From the NCBI GenBank assembly GCA_964601575.1, contig CAZROA010000048.1:1-53521 (forward strand): a stretch of DNA of 53,521 nucleotides. The letters are read 5' to 3'. Below are positions 38,418-47,032 of the stretch, piece after piece. The stretch is from CAZKEG01 sp964601575 (lineage in GTDB: Bacteria > Desulfobacterota > Thermodesulfobacteria > Thermodesulfobacteriales > Thermodesulfatatoraceae). The notes beneath the pieces are model-generated. The model had not been told where the DNA came from, ran no database searches, and was given only the letters and a program-made list of their open reading frames with translations. Within the stretch, counting starts at the first letter, position 1, and each line of letters opens with the position of its first letter. Position numbers and translations under genes: made by a program.

Positions 38418-40586
38418 ATGTCCCTTGATATCCAGAGAGAACGTCGTAAACGAAGACGTGAAATCTTTATTATTGGAGCAGCCCTCCTTCTCCTGGGAAT
38501 CCTCTCTTTTGTGGAAATACACGTCTTTCGGGCGGTGCCCACCGGTGAGGCCAATCTGGTGGTCTACGCCCTCATCCACCTCAACGTCATCCTCCTCCTC
38601 TTGGTGGGCTATTTAGTCATTCGCAACGTGCTCAAGATTCTCTTTGAACGCCAAAGGGGAAAGCTGGCCGAACGTCTGCGTACGCGCATTGCCGTGGCCT
38701 TTTTGTTTTTGGCCTTGGTGCCTACTGTATTTCTCTTTCTGGTGGCCTTTAAGTTTATCGATACCAGCCTTGAATACTGGTTTAGCAGCAATCTCGATCG
38801 TCGTTTACAAGAGGCCTTGCTTGAGGCTCAGTCCCTCTATCAAGAAAAGGAACGAGAACTGGCGGGAAAGGCCGAGGAATTCGTACGTCGTTACCTGAAA
38901 AAGACCTCTTATTTACGGAGCAAAAGGGTTCGAGAATGGCGTCGACGCCTCCATCTGGATAGTCTAGAGGTCTATGCCTCTTCCGGGCAGTTATTAACCG
39001 GCTCTTATAGCAAAAAACCCGAATTCCGCCTCGGCCTCCCCCCTTCCCTGCTAAAAAAGGTCATCAACCAGCAGGAACCAGCCACCGAGACCAGTCGTTT
39101 CCGCGACAAAGTCCTCCTGCGGGTCATCTTACCGGCCAAATATCGCCACCAGCCAGTGGCTGTGGCCACCGGTGTCTTTTTGGATCCTGGATTAGAAAAA
39201 CTCCTTCGTGATGTGGGTAGAGGGGTAGAGGCCTACCGTCAGTTGAAATTCTTTAAAGACCCTTTGAAGATTTCTCTGCTCCTCATTCTCCTCTTAGTGA
39301 CCCTCCTTACCATCTTTGTGGCTATCTGGTTTGGGATGCGTTTTTCACGGCGTCTGACCGAGCCAGTACAGGCCTTGGCTGAAGCCACCAGCGAGATTGC
39401 CGCTGGAAACTTCGACGTAGACCTTCCCCCGGAAAGCCCGGATGAAGTAGGTCGTCTGGTACGGGCCTTTCGCAATATGACTGAGGAACTCCGTGAGTAC
39501 CGACAAAAAGTGGAAGAGACGACCCAGGCCCTGAATCAAGCCAATCAGGAATTGCAACGACGGACCTGGTATCTGGAGACGGTGCTGGCCAATATTACCG
39601 CTGGGGTAGTGGCCCTTGACGACATAGGTCGAATCACCCTGATCAATCGCGTAGCCGCCAAACTTTTCGGGGCCCCGCAGGCCAGGCTTTGGGGCCGGTA
39701 CATGGGGGAAGTTTTACCCGAGGCCTATCGAGAGCAAGCCCAAGAGATGTTGAGGGCGGTCCGACAAAACCCCCAACGTCTGGTCCAACAACCGGTAACA
39801 GTAGAAATTAAAGGTCGAAGGGTCATTCTGGCCGTAACGGTGACCCTGCTTGAGACAGAAAAGGGGGAAAACCTCGGATATCTTTGCCTCTTTGAGGATA
39901 TAACCGAGAAAGAAAAGATTCAGAGGCTAGCGGCTTGGCGAGAGGTGGCCCGACGGATTGCTCATGAGGTCAAAAATCCCTTGACCCCTATTCAGCTCTC
40001 TGCTCAGCGCCTCCGTCGACGATTGTTGGAAAAGCTCGGCCCAGAAGAACGTCAGATCCTGGAACGGTGCACCACCACCATCGAAAAACAGGTCGAAGAA
40101 CTAAAACACCTGGTCAACGAATTTTCCGCCTTTGCTAGGCTCCCCTCGCTTAAGCTTGAGACCGAGGATCTAAAAAAGGTCATCCACGAGGTGATCGATC
40201 TCTATCGAGAAGGACATCCGCGGATCACGTTTGAGGTCGAAGGTGACGGTCTACCCCCTTTCTCCTTTGATCGTGAACAGATGAAACGGGTATTTTTAAA
40301 CCTCTTTGACAATGCCATTCGGGCCATGGGTGATGCTGGGAGGATCACCATTCGTCTTTCCCAAAAAGACGGAAAGGCCTGTATCGAAGTGGCTGATAAC
40401 GGCCCAGGGATTCCGCCAGAGATCCGCCCGCGTCTGTTTGAACCCTACTTTTCCCGTCAAGGTGGGAGTGGCTTAGGGCTGGCCATCGTCAACTCGGTCG
40501 TCCAAGAACATAAAGGTCGGATCTATGTGGAGGAAAATCAACCCCAAGGGGCCAAGTTTATCATCGAATTGCCTCTTGAGGCCTGA
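38418..40586 (+). CDS. NtrY-like transmembrane sensor histidine kinase
   Basis: 722 residues: three N-terminal membrane helices (about 15-110), an extracytoplasmic region (about 110-280) and a fourth helix (SLLLILLLVTLLTIFVAIWFG, about 285-305), HAMP (about 305-360), PAS domain (about 385-490, ILANITAGVVALDDIGRITLIN), HisKA with the phospho-His in AHEVKNPLTPIQLSAQRL, and HATPase_c (NLFDNAIRAMGDAG, DNGPGIPPE, GGSGLGLAIV). Partner of the downstream NtrX-like regulator, which starts two bases after its stop. The stimulus is unknown. Confidence 0.93.
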   Translation: MSLDIQRERRKRRREIFIIGAALLLLGILSFVEIHVFRAVPTGEANLVVYALIHLNVILLLLVGYLVIRNVLKILFERQRGKLAERLRTRIAVAFLFLALVPTVFLFLVAFKFIDTSLEYWFSSNLDRRLQEALLEAQSLYQEKERELAGKAEEFVRRYLKKTSYLRSKRVREWRRRLHLDSLEVYASSGQLLTGSYSKKPEFRLGLPPSLLKKVINQQEPATETSRFRDKVLLRVILPAKYRHQPVAVATGVFLDPGLEKLLRDVGRGVEAYRQLKFFKDPLKISLLLILLLVTLLTIFVAIWFGMRFSRRLTEPVQALAEATSEIAAGNFDVDLPPESPDEVGRLVRAFRNMTEELREYRQKVEETTQALNQANQELQRRTWYLETVLANITAGVVALDDIGRITLINRVAAKLFGAPQARLWGRYMGEVLPEAYREQAQEMLRAVRQNPQRLVQQPVTVEIKGRRVILAVTVTLLETEKGENLGYLCLFEDITEKEKIQRLAAWREVARRIAHEVKNPLTPIQLSAQRLRRRLLEKLGPEERQILERCTTTIEKQVEELKHLVNEFSAFARLPSLKLETEDLKKVIHEVIDLYREGHPRITFEVEGDGLPPFSFDREQMKRVFLNLFDNAIRAMGDAGRITIRLSQKDGKACIEVADNGPGIPPEIRPRLFEPYFSRQGGSGLGLAIVNSVVQEHKGRIYVEENQPQGAKFIIELPLEA

Positions 40587-40588
40587 TC

Positions 40589-41956
40589 ATGAAACAAAAG
40601 ATCCTTATCATCGACGACGAAGAGAGCATCCTGGAGAGTTTGTCCGACATCTTACTAGATGAGGGCTATCGGGTCATTACGGCCCATACCGCGGAAGAGG
40701 GGCTCTTTCGCCTCCAAGAAGAAAGCCCGGAACTCTTGATCTTAGACGTCTGGCTCCCGGACAAGGACGGGCTGGAAATCCTCAAGGAACTCAAAAAGAA
40801 ACAACCGGCCTTACCGGTGATCGTTATTTCCGGCCACGGTACCGTAGAGATGGCGGTCCAGGCCATAAAGCTCGGGGCCTTTGACTTTTTGGAAAAACCC
40901 CTTTCCTACGATCGGGTAGTGGTCACCGTGGCCAATGCCCTGCGTTTCCGGGCCTTGGAAGAGGAAAATATTCGCCTCCGGGCCAAGCTTGCCCGTGGGC
41001 TTTCTGGTGAAAGCCCGGCCATCAAGAAGGTGAAGACCGAGATCGAACGGGTGGCCCTTACCGATGCTACAGTGCTCATCATGGGGGAGTCCGGGGTGGG
41101 GAAAGAGGTTGCAGCCCGTATGATCCACGACCTTTCCCCCCGACGTAACAGACCTTTTGTGGAGATCAATTGCGCCGCCATCCCCGATGAACTCATCGAG
41201 AGCGAGCTTTTTGGCCATGAAAAGGGAGCCTTCACCGGGGCCACCACGGCCAAGAGGGGAAAATTCGAGTTGGCCAACGGGGGGACACTCTTTTTAGACG
41301 AGATCGGCGACATGAGTCTCAGTGCCCAGGCCAAAGTCCTAAGGGTCCTCCAGGAAAAACGTTTTGAACGCTTGGGAGGCACCAAGGTGATCGAGGTTGA
41401 CGTGCGGGTGATCGCCGCTACCAACAAAGATCTCCGAGAAGAAATCAAAGCCGGACGTTTTCGAGAAGATCTCTATTTTCGCCTAAACGTGGTACCCATC
41501 ACCATTCCTCCTCTGAGGGAAAGAAAGGAAGATATCCCCATCCTAGTCGAAGAGATCCTCACCGAATTGGCCCTTCATACCGGTTTGGGTAAAAAACGCC
41601 TAAGCCCAGAAGTTATGGAGGCCCTTAAGAATTATCCCTGGCCAGGGAATATTCGTGAACTAAGAAATCTGATCGAACGTCTGGTCATCATGGCCTCTGG
41701 CGAAGAAATTTCCCTAAAGGACCTCCCGGCTGAATTCCGCTCCGGGGAAGAACCGATTCCATACGCCACCGGTGAGGAACCTTGGTTTGTCTGCGATGAT
41801 TTCAAACAGGCCCGTTATCTCTTTGAACGAGAGTTTTTACGTCGTAAGATAGCCAAATTTGGCGGAAGCATTTCTCACACGGCTGAGGCCATAGGATTGG
41901 AACGCAGTTATCTCTATCGTAAGCTAAAGGCCCTTGGGTTGACAGGAGAAAATTAG
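40589..41956 (+). CDS. NtrX-like sigma-54-dependent response regulator
   Basis: 455 residues: receiver domain (1-120) with phospho-acceptor D53 (LLILDVWLPDKDG), AAA+ domain with Walker A GESGVGKE, the sigma-54-contacting GAFTGA loop, Walker B GTLFLDEIGDM and the sensor region, and a C-terminal Fis-type helix-turn-helix (GGSISHTAEAIGLERSYLYRKLKALG). It activates sigma-54 promoters, so this organism uses RpoN. Its own targets are not evident. Confidence 0.95.
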   Translation: MKQKILIIDDEESILESLSDILLDEGYRVITAHTAEEGLFRLQEESPELLILDVWLPDKDGLEILKELKKKQPALPVIVISGHGTVEMAVQAIKLGAFDFLEKPLSYDRVVVTVANALRFRALEEENIRLRAKLARGLSGESPAIKKVKTEIERVALTDATVLIMGESGVGKEVAARMIHDLSPRRNRPFVEINCAAIPDELIESELFGHEKGAFTGATTAKRGKFELANGGTLFLDEIGDMSLSAQAKVLRVLQEKRFERLGGTKVIEVDVRVIAATNKDLREEIKAGRFREDLYFRLNVVPITIPPLRERKEDIPILVEEILTELALHTGLGKKRLSPEVMEALKNYPWPGNIRELRNLIERLVIMASGEEISLKDLPAEFRSGEEPIPYATGEEPWFVCDDFKQARYLFEREFLRRKIAKFGGSISHTAEAIGLERSYLYRKLKALGLTGEN

Positions 41957-41958
41957 CG

Positions 41959-43512
41959 GTGGCTTCCAAATCTTTTCAAGAAAGTCTAGCTGACCCTTCT
42001 AGCTTTACCTACACCTTCGAGCTGGTCCCCGGGCGTAGCACCAGACTCCGACAGTTCAAAGATATCATGGTCTTTGTCGAAGAGGCCTCGAAAGACCAGC
42101 GCCTTCACGGGCTTTCGGTAACGGAAAACGCCGGTGGACACCCGGCCCTTTCTCCAGCAGCCATTGGGCGGGAGATAAAACGCCTGGGGCTTGAACCCAT
42201 CCTCCATTTCTCTTGTAAGGACAAAAATCGTAATCAAATAGAAAGCACCCTCTTTGCCCGGGATCGTGAAGGACTTCATACCCTCCTTATTATGACCGGG
42301 GACTACCCCCGCTACGGATTCATGGGCAAGGCCAAACCGGTCTTTGATCTTGATGCCGTCCATCTCTTGCGTCTGATCACCGAGATGGAAAAGGGCTATG
42401 AACTCTCCCCGGAAAAACCGGGTGGTGGGGTCAAGCTCCCGCCTATGCCCTTTTTTAAAGGTTGCGTCATCTCACCCTTCAAACGTTACGAGGCTGAGGT
42501 GATGACCCAATATTTCAAGCTCCATCGCAAGGTGGCCGCCGGGGCGCGGTTTGTGATAACCCAAATCGGCTTTGATGTCCGTAAATTTGATGAACTGCGC
42601 CGTTATATGCGCCTTGAAGGCCTGAATATCCCGGTTTTGGGCGGGGTCTTGGTTATGGACCGACGGCTGGCCCGCATTATTCATCGAGGAGCGGTGCCTG
42701 GTTGTCGTATTTCAGATCGACTCTTGGCCAAGATAGAAAAAGAGGCCGAGGCCCCGGATGGAGGCTACCGAGCCGCCCTTGATCGTGCCGCTAAATTGAT
42801 AGCGGTGCTAAAGGGCCTGGGCTACGACGGCGTCCATATCTGCGGAGCCAGGCCCAAATACGAAGACATCGTCTACCTCTTGGATAAAGCCGAAGAATAC
42901 ACCCCTCGTTGGGTGGAGTTCATCCCAGAATTCAGAGATTCCTTACCAAACACCTTCTATCTTTTTCGAGAAGACCCTGAGACCGGACTCAACACCGAAG
43001 AACTAAACCCTGTCCCTCGACCAAAGAAGCTTCCCCCTTCCTTTTTGATCAACCAGTTTTTTCACGACCTCTTTTTTGAACCCGGGCGGAAATTTTACGG
43101 CCTGGCCCAAAAATTGGCCCGTAAAATCAAAGGATCCCGTCTGGAAAACCTCTTTACCAAGATAGAATATCGCCTGAAAGGATTTATGTTCGAGTGCCGG
43201 GAGTGCGGGGATTGTACCTTGGCGGAGATGACCTATCTCTGCCCCCAAAGTCAATGTGCCAAGGGCCTGTTAAATGGGCCTTGCGGCGGAAGTTTTGACG
43301 GCTGGTGTGAAGTCTATCCCTTCCGTAAACGTTGTCTTTATGTAAAGGTCTATGAAAGGCTCAAGGCCTTAGGGCGTGAAAAGACCCTGAAGGAGGGCTT
43401 TATCCCCCCGCGGGATTGGGGGTTGGCTGGGACCTCTTCTTGGTTAAACTTTTATCTCGGCCTTGATCATCACCGATTTTCCCAAAACAACCCTTCAAAT
43501 TCACGAGTATAA
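41959..43512 (+). CDS. metF: Methylenetetrahydrofolate reductase fused to a MetV-like cysteine domain
   Basis: 517 residues. The first 300 form the MTHFR barrel (TYTFELVPGRSTRL, LHGLSVTENAGGHPALSP, LLIMTGDYPRYG, FVITQIGFDVRKFDELRRYM). The C-terminal part (about 405-460) has the MetV-type cluster ECRECGDCTLAE, CPQSQCAKGLLNGPCGG and CEVYPFRKRCLY, with about nine cysteines. In Wood-Ljungdahl organisms MetF and MetV are separate partners, so this is a fusion. It reduces methylene- to methyl-tetrahydrofolate, for methionine or the methyl branch of the acetyl-CoA pathway. GTG start; the stop overlaps the next gene (TAATG). Confidence 0.9.
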   Translation: MASKSFQESLADPSSFTYTFELVPGRSTRLRQFKDIMVFVEEASKDQRLHGLSVTENAGGHPALSPAAIGREIKRLGLEPILHFSCKDKNRNQIESTLFARDREGLHTLLIMTGDYPRYGFMGKAKPVFDLDAVHLLRLITEMEKGYELSPEKPGGGVKLPPMPFFKGCVISPFKRYEAEVMTQYFKLHRKVAAGARFVITQIGFDVRKFDELRRYMRLEGLNIPVLGGVLVMDRRLARIIHRGAVPGCRISDRLLAKIEKEAEAPDGGYRAALDRAAKLIAVLKGLGYDGVHICGARPKYEDIVYLLDKAEEYTPRWVEFIPEFRDSLPNTFYLFREDPETGLNTEELNPVPRPKKLPPSFLINQFFHDLFFEPGRKFYGLAQKLARKIKGSRLENLFTKIEYRLKGFMFECRECGDCTLAEMTYLCPQSQCAKGLLNGPCGGSFDGWCEVYPFRKRCLYVKVYERLKALGREKTLKEGFIPPRDWGLAGTSSWLNFYLGLDHHRFSQNNPSNSRV

Positions 43513-44945
43513 TGCACCGAAATAGGCCTTTCTTGAGAAGAGCCAAGCCGCTTGTGCAAGTTCATCGTCTCACCTACATCTATCCTGGGAGGCAAGTGCC
43601 TTCACTGCAAGGAATAGATTTCTCCGTCGCCGAAGGGGAATTTGTCCTCGTCTGTGGGGAGACTGGCTGCGGTAAAAGCACCCTCCTTTCTTGTCTAAAC
43701 GGGCTCATCCCTTACGAATCCGGAGGAGAACTCATCGGTGAGGTCTATCTCTTCGGCAGGAAAGGCCCTCTTCCTCCACAGGAGGCCTTTCCTCAGGTAG
43801 CTACTGTCTTTCAAAATCCTACCTCTCAGCTCATCTCAGATACCGTGGCCGGAGAGGTGGTCTTTGCCTTAGAAAATCTTGGTCTCCATCCAGAAGAGAT
43901 CAATCACCGCGTGGAAGAGGCCCTTTCCTTCGTAGACCTTATTTCTTTAAAGGATCTCTCACCAGCCGAACTTTCCGGTGGTCAACGTCAGCGGTTGGCC
44001 ATAGCCGCTGCCATAGCGGTCAGACCGCGATTGCTCCTCCTTGATGAACCCCTTTCTCAACTTGACCCCCGTGGCATCGAAGAAGTCCTAAGGATCCTCA
44101 AAAAACTCGCTGACCAAGGCCTTACTATTATCTTGGTCGAACACCGCGTCTCGGAGGCTCTACCCCTGGTCAACCGGGTTATAGCCCTTGAGAAAGGCCG
44201 AATAATCTACGACGGCCCACCAAAAGACTTTGGTTCGCCGAAAGAAGACTATCGGGCCCTTCCTCCCAAGGAATCTCCTTCCTCAGAACCTGCCCTTGAA
44301 GTACGAAATTTATGTTTTGCTTACCCAGGGAAGGAAAGGCTCTTTGAAGGTCTTCAGCTTACATTTTATCGAGGGGAACGAGTGGCCCTCCTCGGCGAGA
44401 ACGGTACCGGGAAGTCCACTTTTCTCTCCTTATTGGCCGGTCTGCTCAAGCCCTCTTCTGGGAAAATTGTCTATCACCTCCGAAGAGAGCCCGGGCGTCT
44501 TAAATACTCTATGCTGCTTCAGGACCCGGACCTTATGCTTTTCCGCCCTTCGGTTTACGAAGAACTCTCCTTCGCCCCGCAAATGTTAGGGCTTTCGACC
44601 AAAGAGAGAGAAGATCGGGTCTGTAAAATGGCCTCTACCCTCAGACTTTCTCCTCGTCTTCCTGAACCACCCTTTTCGCTCTCCCGCGGAGAAAGACTAC
44701 GCACGGCCCTGGCCTCTTTGCTTACCGGTGCCCCCCAGGTGTTATTACTTGATGAACCCACCACCGCCCAAGACCAAAAAAATGTCCATACCGTGCTCTC
44801 GGCCCTTGCCGCTGAGCTAATCATCTTTTCCACCCATGATCAAGCTGCAGCCAAGGCCTTTGCCCATCGAATCATCTATTTTGAAGACCAAGGTCGTATA
44901 ATTTGTGATATAAATGCCCAAACGTGTCTTAAGCAGGGATCCTAA
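43512..44945 (+). CDS. ECF transporter ATPase, two ATPase domains fused
   Basis: 477 residues with two ABC domains. First: Walker A GETGCGKST, Q-loop FQNPTSQLIS, signature LSGGQRQRL, Walker B LLLLDEPLSQLD, His switch VEHR. Second: GENGTGKST, LQDPDLMLF, a weaker signature LSRGERLRTA, LLLDEPTTAQD, STHD. It equals EcfA plus EcfA' on one chain and should energise vitamin or metal uptake with the adjacent EcfT. Its ATG overlaps the metF stop, and its stop overlaps ecfT, so all three are translationally coupled. No substrate-binding S component is present. Confidence 0.93.
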   Translation: MHRNRPFLRRAKPLVQVHRLTYIYPGRQVPSLQGIDFSVAEGEFVLVCGETGCGKSTLLSCLNGLIPYESGGELIGEVYLFGRKGPLPPQEAFPQVATVFQNPTSQLISDTVAGEVVFALENLGLHPEEINHRVEEALSFVDLISLKDLSPAELSGGQRQRLAIAAAIAVRPRLLLLDEPLSQLDPRGIEEVLRILKKLADQGLTIILVEHRVSEALPLVNRVIALEKGRIIYDGPPKDFGSPKEDYRALPPKESPSSEPALEVRNLCFAYPGKERLFEGLQLTFYRGERVALLGENGTGKSTFLSLLAGLLKPSSGKIVYHLRREPGRLKYSMLLQDPDLMLFRPSVYEELSFAPQMLGLSTKEREDRVCKMASTLRLSPRLPEPPFSLSRGERLRTALASLLTGAPQVLLLDEPTTAQDQKNVHTVLSALAAELIIFSTHDQAAAKAFAHRIIYFEDQGRIICDINAQTCLKQGS

Positions 44946-45784
44946 TGCTTAAACGCCTGGACCCGCGAACCAAGATTTTATTGGTCCTGGCCATTTCCCT
45001 TTTGGCCGTCACCCTTGATCAGGCCCTTTCCTTAGCAGCCCTGGCTGGTATCTCTTTTTTGCTCTTTTTATTAGGCCAGCCCTCCCGGTTCCATTTAAAA
45101 GGCTCCCTCCTCATGGCTGTTCTCACCACCTGGGGGCTTATGGTGAGTCAGGGGCTTTTTTATCAGAATTTTCCCCGAACCGTCATCTTTTATGTAATCC
45201 CGCCTTTTAAATTTCTGGGGAGAGATTTTTACGGGCTTGCCGTCTATCGCCAGGGGCTTTATTACGGAGCAGTCCAAGCCTTGCGTTTCCTAGCCGGAAT
45301 GTTTGCCGGGCTTTCCTTGTGTATTTCTACCCCGGTGGAGCACCTATTTTTGGCCCTTTCTCGTCTCCCCATCCCTCAAGGGCTCTCTTTTCTTTCTGTA
45401 TCAGCCATCAGGTTCTTGCCGGTGGTAGCCGAAGAACTTCGTCGAGTACGCCAAGCCTTAAGACTAAAAGGCTATCGTCCCCTGGCCTGTGGTCTTTATG
45501 AAAGCATCCGCACGGAGCTTTCGGTGGTCCTGCCGGTGCTTTCCGGGGCCATTAGGCGCTCACAGGATCTGGCCGATGCCTTGCTCACCCGCGGCTTCGA
45601 TCCTCTGGCCTTAAGCAGTCGGGACCTCCCTTGGCCTTCTTGGCAAAAGTTAGTAAGTCTCCTCTGTTTATTGACCGCTTTGGTGGTACTAGGCGTAAAA
45701 CTACTCTTCTGGCTCTATCTACAGGAGATCTTGTATTTAGAAGGCCTGCGCGGGCTTTATGCCTTCGCCCGCCACTGGCTATAA
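44945..45784 (+). CDS. ecfT: ECF transporter transmembrane protein EcfT
   Basis: 279 residues with about five or six hydrophobic helices (ILLVLAISLLAVTLDQALSLAALAGISFLLFLLG; LLCLLTALVVLGVKLLFWLYL) and the coupling-helix region RRVRQALRLKGYRP and RRSQDLADALLTRGFDP, the Ala-Arg-Gly-type signatures of EcfT/CbiQ. It is the membrane scaffold of the ECF module. It ends five bases from the convergent ssb gene with no visible terminator between. Confidence 0.92.
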   Translation: MLKRLDPRTKILLVLAISLLAVTLDQALSLAALAGISFLLFLLGQPSRFHLKGSLLMAVLTTWGLMVSQGLFYQNFPRTVIFYVIPPFKFLGRDFYGLAVYRQGLYYGAVQALRFLAGMFAGLSLCISTPVEHLFLALSRLPIPQGLSFLSVSAIRFLPVVAEELRRVRQALRLKGYRPLACGLYESIRTELSVVLPVLSGAIRRSQDLADALLTRGFDPLALSSRDLPWPSWQKLVSLLCLLTALVVLGVKLLFWLYLQEILYLEGLRGLYAFARHWL

Positions 45785-45789
45785 CCAAA

Positions 45790-46191
45790 TTAAAACGGCA
45801 GATCCTCATCCGGCGGGGGTTCATCACTAAAAGAGGGTTCCATCTCCGGAGCAGGGGAGAGGTCTTTCCTGCCACCGAGCATCTGCATATTCAAGGCCAC
45901 GATTTCGGTGACAAAGCGCTTGATCCCTTCGCGATCTTCATAAGACCGGGTTTGTAACCGGCCTTCGATATATACTTGCCGGCCCTTGGAGAGATATTCA
46001 CCACAAATCTCCGCCAAGCGGCCAAAGGCCACAATACGGTGCCACTCTGTACGTTCTTGCTTCTGGCCGTCTTTGACCCAGACTTCATTGGTGGCAATGC
46101 GAAAAGTAGCTACCGGTTGCCCATCTGCGGTGTATCGTATCTCTGGATCGGCCCCAAGGCGGCCAATCAAAATCACCTTGTTGACACTCAT
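45790..46191 (-). CDS. ssb: Single-stranded DNA-binding protein
   Basis: 133 residues starting MSVNKVILIGRLGADPEIRY; AGGAGG precedes ATG 46191, while the upstream extension of the frame is not conserved. OB fold to about residue 110 (ATFRIATNEVW, EWHRIVAFGRLAEICGEYLSKGRQVYIEGRLQTRSY) and the acidic C-terminal tip DEDLPF that recruits partner proteins. Confidence 0.96.
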   Translation of the reverse strand: MSVNKVILIGRLGADPEIRYTADGQPVATFRIATNEVWVKDGQKQERTEWHRIVAFGRLAEICGEYLSKGRQVYIEGRLQTRSYEDREGIKRFVTEIVALNMQMLGGRKDLSPAPEMEPSFSDEPPPDEDLPF

Positions 46192-46226
46192 GAAACCTCC
46201 TAGATCCGAATTTTTGAGCCATTTCC

Positions 46227-46255
46227 ATTCTAATTCCAAGAAAGAAGGGCTCCAA
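46227..46255 (-). promoter_or_regulatory. Putative promoter of ssb
   Basis: Minus strand: TTGGAG (46255-46250), 17-base spacer, TAGAAT (46232-46227), in the 82-base gap before ssb. Confidence 0.45.
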
Positions 46256-46273
46256 GGACCAAGATCAACGATC

Positions 46274-46660
46274 TTAATCCGGTACGATCTTTACATACAC
46301 CTTTCTCGTGCGAGGGCCATCGTATTCAGCCAAAAAGATCCGCTGCCAGGTCCCAAGCTTGAGCCGTTTGTTTTCGATAAAGACGAAGAGCCCCGGGCCG
46401 GTTAGGGCCGCCTTGATGTGGGCCGGAGAATTACCCTCCAAGTGCTTGTAATCAAATTGCCAAGGAATAACGTGATTCAAGACCTTGAGAATATCTTCGG
46501 CCACCGCTGGATCAGCTCCCTCATTAATCACTAAACCAGCGGTGGTATGAGGACAATAGAGATAACATATACCATTTTCTAGATTAATTAGCCTTTGGAC
46601 CTCGTCGGTTATATCGACTAATTCGGTCTGACGATGGGTCTTGACCGTGATAGTCTGCAT
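46274..46660 (-). CDS. YjbQ / UPF0047 family protein
   Basis: 128 residues from ATG 46660 (GGAGGGGAAAT upstream). Family motif CPHTTAGLVINEGADPAVAEDI and the C-terminal GTWQRIFLAEYDGPRTRKVYVKI. E. coli YjbQ has secondary thiamine-phosphate synthase activity, but the true role is unsettled. It lies 10 bases after the HIT gene. Confidence 0.92.
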   Translation of the reverse strand: MQTITVKTHRQTELVDITDEVQRLINLENGICYLYCPHTTAGLVINEGADPAVAEDILKVLNHVIPWQFDYKHLEGNSPAHIKAALTGPGLFVFIENKRLKLGTWQRIFLAEYDGPRTRKVYVKIVPD

Positions 46661-46670
46661 ATTTCCCCTC

Positions 46671-47000
46671 CTATTGCCAGCCTCCGATGAGGTGTAAATG
46701 CACATGAAAAATGAGCTGCCCTCCGCCTTTTTCCACGTTAAAGAAGAGTTTGTAGCCGCTTTTGGCCGTCCCAAGCTCTTGGGCCAGTTGTTTGGCCACC
46801 ATGATCATCTCAGCCATCAAGGGCGCATCTTCTTCGGTAAGATCATTTACACTGCGAATGTGTTTTTTAGGCACAATCAGGATATGGATTGGGGCCTGCG
46901 GATTGATATCTTTAAAGGCCACAATCCGCTCCCCTTGGTAGACAAAATCCGCCGGAATTTCACCCTTTATGATCTTACAAAAGATGCATTCCTCCCCCAT
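46671..47000 (-). CDS. HIT-family nucleotide hydrolase (Hint type)
   Basis: 109 residues. Metal-binding CIFC at residues 5-8, VYQGERIVAFKDINPQAPIHILIVPKKHI, and the catalytic triad HVHLH at 99-103. Likely a nucleoside phosphoramidase or similar AMP-conjugate hydrolase. Started at MGEECIFC (ATG 47000, GGAGGGAGAGC upstream); the longer frame overlaps rtcB. It sits 32 bases after rtcB. Confidence 0.93.
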   Translation of the reverse strand: MGEECIFCKIIKGEIPADFVYQGERIVAFKDINPQAPIHILIVPKKHIRSVNDLTEEDAPLMAEMIMVAKQLAQELGTAKSGYKLFFNVEKGGGQLIFHVHLHLIGGWQ

Positions 47001-47032
47001 GCTCTCCCTCCTTCCAAAGGGTTTCTCTCTTT

